Origin: an uncultured bacterium
Lineage (GTDB): Bacteria > Actinomycetota > Actinomycetes > S36-B12
DNA length: 5,471 nt
Reading direction: 5' to 3'
NCBI GenBank assembly: GCA_903940375.1
Contig: CAJAKT010000153.1
Location: forward strand, 1-5,471
Shown here: piece after piece, positions 1-4,688 of the stretch
How positions within the stretch are numbered: position 1 is the stretch's first letter
How the letters are laid out: every line of letters starts with the position of its first letter
Made by a program: the position numbers and the translations under genes
Notes under the pieces: model-generated
What the model saw: only the letters and a program-made list of their open reading frames with translations
Told to the model about the DNA's origin: nothing
Database searches by the model: none

Positions 1-149
1 CCCGCGCCACCCTTCTTGCCCTTCTGCACGCCAGCGCTGTCGACACTCGGGCCGCGGTCGGCGTTGACGGACCCGTCGGGGTCAACGGGCTCGTCGCACA
101 GCCAGCACCGCCAGCCGTCGCGCTCGCCCACCTCATTCAGGTCGCTCAT
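1..149 (-). CDS. Partial small CxxC protein, probably HNH-endonuclease-like (N-terminus only)
   Basis: Reading the minus strand from the ATG at 149 gives an open frame to the window edge, 49 codons, so the C-terminus is missing. The protein begins MSDLNEVGERDGWRCWLCDE and has a Cys-x2-Cys pair at residues 15 and 18 inside an E-R-D-G-W-R-C context. That context is the usual first half of the zinc-binding knuckle in HNH-type nucleases ('RDGxxCxxC'). I recall short actinobacterial proteins with almost this opening that continue to a second half with His and CNxxKG, but that half would lie outside the window. No clear Shine-Dalgarno precedes the ATG, so it may be leaderless or weakly translated. 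It is divergent from the acetyltransferase at 212. Gene presence is well supported by the protein-like composition. The nuclease role is inference, and a structural zinc protein is equally possible. Confidence 0.6.
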   Translation of the reverse strand, partial: MSDLNEVGERDGWRCWLCDEPVDPDGSVNADRGPSVDSAGVQKGKKGGA

Positions 150-162
150 GCTCGCAGGCTAC

Positions 163-179
163 GGGGTGGCGGCCACCCC
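163..179. repeat. Perfect inverted repeat in the divergent intergenic gap
   Basis: GGGGTGGC (163-170) and GCCACCCC (172-179) are perfect reverse complements around a single central G. The site lies between the divergent starts at 149 (minus) and 212 (plus), where an operator could serve both genes. As RNA it could form a 7-bp stem with a CGG loop in either 5' leader. No T-run follows on either strand, so a terminator is unlikely. In GC-rich DNA an 8-bp arm could arise by chance. Confidence 0.45.
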
Positions 180-211
180 CTCGCACGCCGTGCGTCTGGG
201 AGGCTGAACTC

Positions 212-745
212 GTGACGGTCAGCGGTCCCATCGTGCGACGTGCCGAACCGCCCGACTACCCCGCGGTCGCCTACATCCGAGCGCGCAGCTGGCAGGTGGC
301 CTACGCGGCGTTGATGCCAGCAGAACTCCTGGCATCCCTCACCGATCCGGAGACCCTGCGGATCCGCGCGGAAGCGATGGGCACGGGGACGATGGCCGAG
401 ACATGGGTGGCGCTGGTCGATGGTGACGTCATCGGGTTCGTCGCGATCGGCGACGAGCGCACGGACACACCTCCTGACCCCCTGCACGGCGAGGTGTACG
501 CGCTCTACGTGCTCCCCGAGCACTGGGGTGACGGAGCCGGCCATGCGCTGATGAACACGGCCACGTCCCAACTGGCCGCCCGCGGGTTCGGCATCGTCAG
601 CCTCTGGGTGCTTGAAGGCAACCCTCGCGCGATCGCCTTCTACGAACGCCAGGGATTCGCTCACACCGGCGAGCGCATCCTGTCCAGGTTCGATGGGCTG
701 CCCGAGGTGCGGTTCATACGTGGCCTGAACCCCGCGCTGACCTGA
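212..745 (+). CDS. GNAT-family N-acetyltransferase
   Basis: This is a single-domain GNAT protein of 177 residues, the usual size for the family. It would transfer an acetyl group from acetyl-CoA to an amine on a small molecule or protein N-terminus; the acceptor cannot be told from sequence. The N-terminus 'IVRRAEPPDYPAV' is the typical opening strand and helix. Motif A spans about residues 95-114 (VYALYVLPEHWGDGAGHALM), with the pyrophosphate-binding loop at W105-G-D-G-A-G110. Motif B follows at about 131-149 (LWVLEGNPRAIAFYERQGF), with the Asn, the acid-base-type Tyr and the terminal G-F found throughout the family. The GTG start at 212 is chosen because GGGAGG at 198-203 lies 8 nt upstream. 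The gene looks intact and ordinary, appears to be monocistronic, and is divergent from the gene at 149. Confidence 0.92.
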   Translation: MTVSGPIVRRAEPPDYPAVAYIRARSWQVAYAALMPAELLASLTDPETLRIRAEAMGTGTMAETWVALVDGDVIGFVAIGDERTDTPPDPLHGEVYALYVLPEHWGDGAGHALMNTATSQLAARGFGIVSLWVLEGNPRAIAFYERQGFAHTGERILSRFDGLPEVRFIRGLNPALT

Positions 746-807
746 TCGTCTGGGCCCCGCGGCCTCCTATCTGTCCACAGTTCGTCGGGCAGCTGGGCCG
801 GCATCAG

Positions 808-835
808 CTGACGAGTTACCCGGGCGCAGTAATGT
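808..835 (+). promoter_or_regulatory. Candidate promoter of the toxin/antitoxin-like operon
   Basis: CTGACG (808-813) and TAATGT (830-835) are separated by 16 bp and resemble weak -35 and -10 boxes. They lie 22 nt upstream of the toxin-like start at 857. The -10 element matches the consensus only partly. The stretch is conspicuously more AT-rich than its surroundings, and a near-palindrome overlaps the -10. This is a low-confidence prediction made by eye. Confidence 0.3.
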
Positions 836-850
836 TTGCATCTGTAAACA
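833..850. promoter_or_regulatory. Near-palindromic operator candidate
   Basis: TGTTTGC (833-839) and GTAAACA (844-850) form 7-bp inverted arms with one mismatch around ATCT. The site is AT-rich in a GC-rich region. It overlaps the candidate -10 box and ends 6 bp before the toxin-like start codon. Toxin-antitoxin operons with a ribbon-helix-helix antitoxin are commonly autorepressed by the antitoxin at such a site, so the product of 1107-1418 is the natural candidate ligand. The palindrome is seen in the sequence; the binding partner is inferred. Confidence 0.42.
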
Positions 851-856
851 ACTCGA

Positions 857-1110
857 ATGGACGATCATGTCGACTGGTCCCGCTGCGAGACCCACATCTG
901 GGAACGCCACCGTCTCCTGGTCCGCTGGGCCATCGAAGCGATTGCTGATCCCGGAGCGGGCGGTCCGTCCGAATCGTCGGCCACTCTCCGGGAGCCCGCG
1001 GTCTCCTGGTGGTTGTCCTCGTCCGTACGGCCGGCGGACTCACTGCCGCAACTGCCTGGCACGCCAATTCGACGTACCAACGACACTACGAGGACAGAGG
1101 GACTCCATGA
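857..1110 (+). pseudogene. BrnT-like toxin, disrupted by a frame-breaking deletion
   Basis: Two adjacent frames together make one BrnT-like protein (RelE-fold ribonuclease toxin family). From the ATG at 857, the first frame gives about 34 residues including VDWSRCETHIWERH and WAIEAIADPGA. This matches the BrnT opening, W-D-x-x-K...N...KHG-V-x-F-x-E-A...DP. The next part lies one frame back, from about 955. It reads SGRSVRIVGHSPGARGLLVV, then a strand ending W-H-A-N-S-T-Y-Q-R-H-Y-E-D, matching the family's R..x-I-G-x-S..GR-x-L-x-V-V and terminal R-x-x-x-Y-E. Its stop, TGA 1108-1110, overlaps the ATG of the next gene (ATGA), as expected of a coupled toxin-antitoxin pair. Relative to the family, roughly ten residues between 'DP' and the 'R..IG' strand are absent, so a deletion of 1 mod 3 bases (for example 31 or 34) near 950-960 fits. 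The 857 frame itself runs on to 1123 as unrelated sequence. A sequencing error alone would not restore the missing residues. Family membership is from motif recognition only. Confidence 0.68.
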
Positions 1111-1418
1111 CTCGCATACCTGATGCAGAGGCCGAGATCCGCGACTTACAGTCCCACTCAACTCAACTCGCCAGCCAATCGGCCGAGGGGCTACCACCAG
1201 CCCGGCCACTTCACGACACGACAACAGTCGCTGTTCGCCTGATCAGGAAGGACGCCGACGCGATCGCCGCGTTGGCTGACGAACAGGGCGTCCCCGTGTC
1301 GACGCTGCTCCGCATGTGGATCCTCGCCGGGTTGAAGGACGAGCAGGGCGACACCGTCGGAGCAACACTGTCCGAACTTGAACGAGGCCTACAGCGGCTG
1401 CGCCAGGCCCTCGGCTGA
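1107..1418 (+). CDS. Ribbon-helix-helix (CopG-like) antitoxin/repressor
   Basis: This predicted DNA-binding protein has 103 residues. Residues about 38-77 fit a ribbon-helix-helix fold. A short strand, T-V-A-V-R-L, is followed by helix 1 (KDADAIAALADEQ), a turn G-V-P-V, and helix 2 (STLLRMWILAGL) with a Ser-Thr N-cap. The N-terminal 35 residues are polar and likely flexible. The last 20 (SELERGLQRLRQALG) could form a short amphipathic helix. The start at 1107 is preferred over the open frame running back to 867. GAGGG at 1097-1101 is 5 nt upstream, the ATGA overlap couples it to the toxin-like frame, and the upstream part of the long frame only shadows the BrnT remnant. In BrnTA-type modules the second gene is the DNA-binding antitoxin that also represses the operon, which fits the position here. 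This copy looks intact although its toxin does not. It could now act as an orphan repressor. Confidence 0.8.
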   Translation: MTRIPDAEAEIRDLQSHSTQLASQSAEGLPPARPLHDTTTVAVRLIRKDADAIAALADEQGVPVSTLLRMWILAGLKDEQGDTVGATLSELERGLQRLRQALG

Positions 1419-1441
1419 CCTCACCGTGCGACGATGACGAC

Positions 1442-2050
1442 ATGGCTCCCGCGGCACGCGAACCCATGGCCTCGACGATCCGCGACGAGGACTGGGACGA
1501 CCGTGACATCACCGATCAGTCCTTCGAGCTGACCCTCTTCGACGATGTCGACCTGACGGACTCGCGGATCAGCACCTGCGTCTTCGATCGCTGCACCTTC
1601 CGCAACGTCCGCTTCAACGCCGCCACCATCACGGCGACGGCCTTCACCAACTGCACCTTCGTCCGCTGCTCCTACTTCGGCACGACCTTTGACGGCTGCA
1701 AGGTGGTGGGTTCGACCTTTGAGCGCTGCACGTTCTCGACGATGACCGCCAACGGCGGAGACTGGTCATTCACCAGCCTCGCCCGCGCTGATCTACGCGG
1801 CGTGCGCATGGCTGACGTCCGCATGCGTGAAGCCGATCTCACCGACATGCGCGCCGAGGGTGCCTCGTTCCGCGGCATCGACCTCAGCGGCGCGATGCTC
1901 CAGGGCGCGAACCTGTCCGAGTGCGACCTGCGCGGCAGCGACCTGTCGACGATCGACCCCACCACGGTGCGGCTGCGTGGAGCGATCATCGGCTGGCAGC
2001 AGGCCGTTCAGCTGGCGACGGCCCTCGGCCTCGAGGTCGCGCCGGACTGA
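1442..2050 (+). CDS. Pentapeptide-repeat protein (right-handed quadrilateral beta-helix)
   Basis: The protein has 202 residues. From about residue 28 to 183 nearly every fifth residue is Phe, Leu, Met or Ile at the central position, with A, C, S, T or V two residues before it, giving about 31 tandem pentapeptides or nearly eight coils. The first half is of the F/C type (CVFDRCTFRNVRF, STFERCTF) and the second of the A-D-L type (ARADLRGVRM, SGAMLQGANLSECDL). The chain ends LRGAIIGWQQAVQLATALGL, a helical cap after the helix. This layout and size resemble the Qnr/MfpA/McbG group, which mimic DNA and protect DNA gyrase. Most pentapeptide proteins have no known function, so gyrase protection is only a possibility. 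The start at 1442 has no clear Shine-Dalgarno; the ATG at 1466 (residue 9) is an alternative. It lies 23 bp after the antitoxin gene on the same strand and may be co-transcribed with it. Its stop is 6 bp from the convergent aminotransferase stop. Confidence 0.88.
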   Translation: MAPAAREPMASTIRDEDWDDRDITDQSFELTLFDDVDLTDSRISTCVFDRCTFRNVRFNAATITATAFTNCTFVRCSYFGTTFDGCKVVGSTFERCTFSTMTANGGDWSFTSLARADLRGVRMADVRMREADLTDMRAEGASFRGIDLSGAMLQGANLSECDLRGSDLSTIDPTTVRLRGAIIGWQQAVQLATALGLEVAPD

Positions 2051-2056
2051 CCTGTG

Positions 2057-3490
2057 TCAGGCCCGAATCGCCTCCGCCAGATCGGCGAAGTCGGTGACGA
2101 GGGCAGCCATGTCGGCTGGCGTGTGGGCCAGCGACACGAGCCACTGCTCGTCGAGTCCGGGCGGGGTGAGGATGCCGCGGTTGAGTCCCCACAGCCAGCT
2201 CAGCTCGGCCGTGCCGAAGTCGGTGCGCTTGTAGTCGCGGTAGTTCCGCACCGGGGTCGTCGACCACGTGACAGCGCCCTTGACACCGAATCCCACCGTG
2301 TGGGCCGGCAGCTCGTAGCGCGCGATCACATCGTCGAGCGCGCGCAGAGCGCCCTCGTTGATGGACTCCGCCGTCGCGAGCGCCTCCTCCGTGCATACCT
2401 CGTCAACTGCAGCAGCGGCCGCCATGACGAGCGGGTTGCCGTTGTAGGTGCCGAAGTGCGGCATGCGTCCGTCGGTGACCGCCTGCATGACGTCCTCGCG
2501 ACCGCCGAACGCCGCCAGCGGCAGGCCGCCGCCGATGCTCTTGGCGAGGGTCACGAGGTCGGGGGTGACGCCGAGCCGGTGCGAGGCGCCCGCGTATCCG
2601 GCCGTCAGGCCCGTCTTGACCTCGTCGAAGATCAGCAGCACGCCGTGGTGGTCGCATGCCGCACGGACAGCAGCGAGGTAACCCGCGTCGGGAAGGACGA
2701 TGCCGACGTTCTCGAGCACCGGCTCCATGACGACGGCCGCGATCTCGTCAGCGTGGGCATCGAGAATGTGCTCGAGGCGATCGATGTCGTTGTACGGCAC
2801 GACGTGGACGAGACCGGCCTCGACCTCGAACGGCACGACCGCGCTCGGGAAGCCCTCCGGTCCGGCCTCCGCGATGTCGGGCTTGACCGAGACGGACAGG
2901 GCGTCGTAGCCGCCGTGGTAGCCGCCCTCGATCTTGACGATGCCATGACGATGCGTGAACGCACGGGCCGTACGGACGGCATACATCGTTGACTCGGTTC
3001 CGGAGTTGGTGAAGCGCAGCCGGTCGAGGCCGAAGCGCTCCTGGAACCGCTCAGCAACCTCGGTAGCCGTCGGCGATGGCGTGACGAACAGGGTTCCCGT
3101 CGTCTGGAGGGCCTCCGTGACCTTCTCGACGATGACAGGGTTCAGGTGGCCCACCAGCATGGCCCCGAAGCCCATGGAGAGGTCGAGCAGCTGACGACCG
3201 TCGACATCCGTCAGCCAGGCCCCGCGCGCCGAGGCGATCGAGATCGGGTACGGGTCCCAGTGCTGGAAGGACGATGTCACGCCGAGGGGAAGCGACTTGC
3301 TCGCCCGCACGTTGTGGACGGCCGATGCGGGGGTGCGCTCGACGAACGTCTCCCACTCGGCAGCGAGGAGCGCCGCCACCCGATCACGATCGACCGGAGT
3401 GGACGAGGCCGGGATGCTGCGCCAGGTAGCGGGGTCGTGAGCCGGCCACGTCGCTGAGTCCTGCGTGGTGTTGGGCGCATCGGTGGTCAT
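2057..3490 (-). CDS. Class III PLP-dependent aminotransferase, glutamate-1-semialdehyde aminomutase-like
   Basis: This fold-type I PLP enzyme has 477 residues and is intact. Family signatures in order are: substrate and dimer strand LPLGVTSSF (68-75), DVDGRQLLDLSMGFG (95-109), phosphate-binding NSGTESTMYAVR (162-173), EGGYHGGYDAL with the PLP-stacking Tyr (188-198), EPV (256-258), FDEVKTG with the PLP-nitrogen Asp289, the Schiff-base Lys317 in LAKSIGGGLP, and FGTYNGNPL (346-354). These resemble glutamate-1-semialdehyde 2,1-aminomutase. However, the protein is about 50 residues longer at the N-terminus than HemL, has no other haem genes beside it, and carries Lys where Gln or Met often follows DEV. 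I therefore call it GSAM-like and leave the substrate open. The start at 3490 is chosen for AGGAG about 9 nt upstream. An earlier start at 3673 is possible but would add 61 residues unlike the family and overlap the divergent FUSC start. It is probably a cytosolic dimer. Confidence 0.87.
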   Translation of the reverse strand: MTTDAPNTTQDSATWPAHDPATWRSIPASSTPVDRDRVAALLAAEWETFVERTPASAVHNVRASKSLPLGVTSSFQHWDPYPISIASARGAWLTDVDGRQLLDLSMGFGAMLVGHLNPVIVEKVTEALQTTGTLFVTPSPTATEVAERFQERFGLDRLRFTNSGTESTMYAVRTARAFTHRHGIVKIEGGYHGGYDALSVSVKPDIAEAGPEGFPSAVVPFEVEAGLVHVVPYNDIDRLEHILDAHADEIAAVVMEPVLENVGIVLPDAGYLAAVRAACDHHGVLLIFDEVKTGLTAGYAGASHRLGVTPDLVTLAKSIGGGLPLAAFGGREDVMQAVTDGRMPHFGTYNGNPLVMAAAAAVDEVCTEEALATAESINEGALRALDDVIARYELPAHTVGFGVKGAVTWSTTPVRNYRDYKRTDFGTAELSWLWGLNRGILTPPGLDEQWLVSLAHTPADMAALVTDFADLAEAIRA

Positions 3491-3507
3491 GGCGCAGAGC
3501 TCCTGGG

Positions 3508-3548
3508 CTGAGTCGAATGGGGCGAACCACCCAATCGTACTGAGTCGA
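3508..3548. repeat. 9-bp direct repeat in the aminotransferase/FUSC divergent region
   Basis: CTGAGTCGA occurs exactly at 3508-3516 and again at 3540-3548, 32 bp apart start to start, close to three helical turns. The second copy borders a possible minus-strand -10 hexamer, TACGAT (3539 down to 3534), which would leave a leader of about 44 nt before the aminotransferase start. No convincing -35 accompanies it. Same-face spacing suits paired binding of a regulator, but no regulator gene is visible nearby. The function is unproven. Confidence 0.35.
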
Positions 3549-3636
3549 GGTGCCCACGGATCGGGGAATAGCCGCCGGTCAGGGCTCTGGCCGGACCTCG
3601 TGGCCGAGAGGCAGGCGACCTGACAGGATTCCCCGC

Positions 3637-4680
3637 GTGGCATTCGCGCTGAAGTCGGCCCTGATCGGCACAACGCATATCCGCCGCGAGCAGATGAAGT
3701 TGCGCCGTCCGCTGCTCTCGGCGGTCGTGACCGCCATTCTCACCGCCCTCTGCATTGCCGGTGGCGAGCCGAAACTGGCCTTTCCCCTAGCCGTCGGCGC
3801 CTGGTTCGCGGGGGTTGCCGACACAGGAGAGGCGATCGGCGACCACTGGCGCAGCATGCTGTGGACAACGGTCTGGGTCTCCATGGGTGCTCTGCTCGGC
3901 GGACTCACGTCACAGATCGGCTACCTCGAATTTCTCACGGTCGCCGCGATCGCCTTCGCCTGCGGGTTCGCCGGAGCCATCGGGCCGCGTGGTGCACTGA
4001 ACGGCCTGCTCATGCTGGTTGTCTATGCGGTCTTCGCAGGCGCGCCAACGACCGACCTCGGGGCTATCCAGACCGCACTCGTGGTCGTCCTCGGCGGCGT
4101 CATCCAGGTCATCATCGCCATCCTCCCGACTGCCGTGATGCACCCCCGCCGGTTGCGCAGCTCCCGCCCGCCGGTGGAAGCCCTACTGACTCGACTGCGC
4201 AGCCACACCGCGATCGATGACATGTTCCTGCGGCATGCTGCTCGGCTCGCCATCGCCATGGTGGCCGCAACGGCTCTCTCCAGCGCAACGAACTGGCCGC
4301 ATGAGTACTGGATTCCCATGACGGTCGCCTGGATGACGCGGCCCGACAAGGACGGGACGTCAACGCGGGTCGTCGAGCGCATCCTCGGCACGCTGGCAGG
4401 GATCCTCGCCGCAGCGATCCTCATCGACGGGCTGGACAAGGGCCCATACGTGCTCGCGGTGATCATCGGGTGCGGCGTCTTCGTCAGCCTCGTCTTCCTC
4501 CAGGCCAACTACGCGCTTGCGGTCGTGGGCCTGACGACGACCGTCATCGCCCTGTTCACCCTCCTCGGCGAACCGGTCAGCGGCACCGCGCCCTATCGCA
4601 TCGCGGCCACACTCGCGGCCGGTGTCATCACGGTGCTGGCCTCGTTCCTGTGGCCGCTGAAACCGGCGGATCCCGCCTGA
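3637..4680 (+). CDS. FUSC-family (fusaric acid resistance-like) integral membrane protein
   Basis: The protein has 347 residues and about ten to twelve membrane segments in two halves. The N-terminal half has hydrophobic stretches near residues 25-42, 47-62, 74-95, 97-117, 120-136 and 143-167. After the basic loop MHPRRLRSSRPP (168-179) the second half begins. It carries the FUSC signature: EYWIPMTVAWMTRPDKDGTS (223-242) followed by RVVERILGTLAGIL (244-257), then helices near 270-288, 291-309 and 321-340. The family includes AaeB-like efflux proteins for aromatic acids and bacterial paralogues whose ligands are unknown. An export or permeability role is likely, but the substrate is not readable. 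It lacks the long cytosolic domain of AaeB. The GTG at 3637 is preferred because AGGA at 3625-3628 lies 8 nt upstream; 3550 (ATG) would add an arginine-rich, non-membrane leader, and ATG 3694 is a shorter option. It is divergent from the aminotransferase across 146 bp and ends 8 bp from the convergent ATP-grasp stop. Confidence 0.85.
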   Translation: MAFALKSALIGTTHIRREQMKLRRPLLSAVVTAILTALCIAGGEPKLAFPLAVGAWFAGVADTGEAIGDHWRSMLWTTVWVSMGALLGGLTSQIGYLEFLTVAAIAFACGFAGAIGPRGALNGLLMLVVYAVFAGAPTTDLGAIQTALVVVLGGVIQVIIAILPTAVMHPRRLRSSRPPVEALLTRLRSHTAIDDMFLRHAARLAIAMVAATALSSATNWPHEYWIPMTVAWMTRPDKDGTSTRVVERILGTLAGILAAAILIDGLDKGPYVLAVIIGCGVFVSLVFLQANYALAVVGLTTTVIALFTLLGEPVSGTAPYRIAATLAAGVITVLASFLWPLKPADPA

Positions 4681-4688
4681 GTGATCCG

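Noticed and set aside
16..207. Plus-strand 63-codon frame at the left edge
   Set aside because: It is antisense to the better-supported minus-strand CxxC protein starting at 149, and its composition is Ser, Pro and Arg rich without motifs.
146..664. Minus-strand open frame of 172 codons opposite the acetyltransferase
   Set aside because: It is antisense to an intact GNAT gene with clear motifs A and B. The translation is low-complexity and Arg-rich.
782..814. Possible terminator hairpin after the acetyltransferase gene
   Set aside because: TCGTC and AGCT can pair with AGCT and GACGA, but only with a four-base bulge, and no T-run follows. It is too weak to call.
940..965. Programmed -1 frameshift joining the two halves of the BrnT-like gene
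   Set aside because: No slippery heptamer or downstream stimulator is visible, and family residues between the halves appear to be missing, which a ribosomal shift would not explain. Deletion is simpler.
867..1418. 183-codon frame with the start at 867 as the antitoxin gene
   Set aside because: The first 80 codons overlap the toxin remnant in another frame and look like shadow sequence (Arg, Pro and Ser rich). The start at 1107 has a ribosome site and the ATGA overlap.
2054..2992. Long plus-strand open frame of 312 codons
   Set aside because: It lies wholly antisense to the aminotransferase, whose catalytic motifs are intact. Its translation is rich in Arg, Val and Asp with no family features, as is typical of antisense frames in GC-rich DNA.
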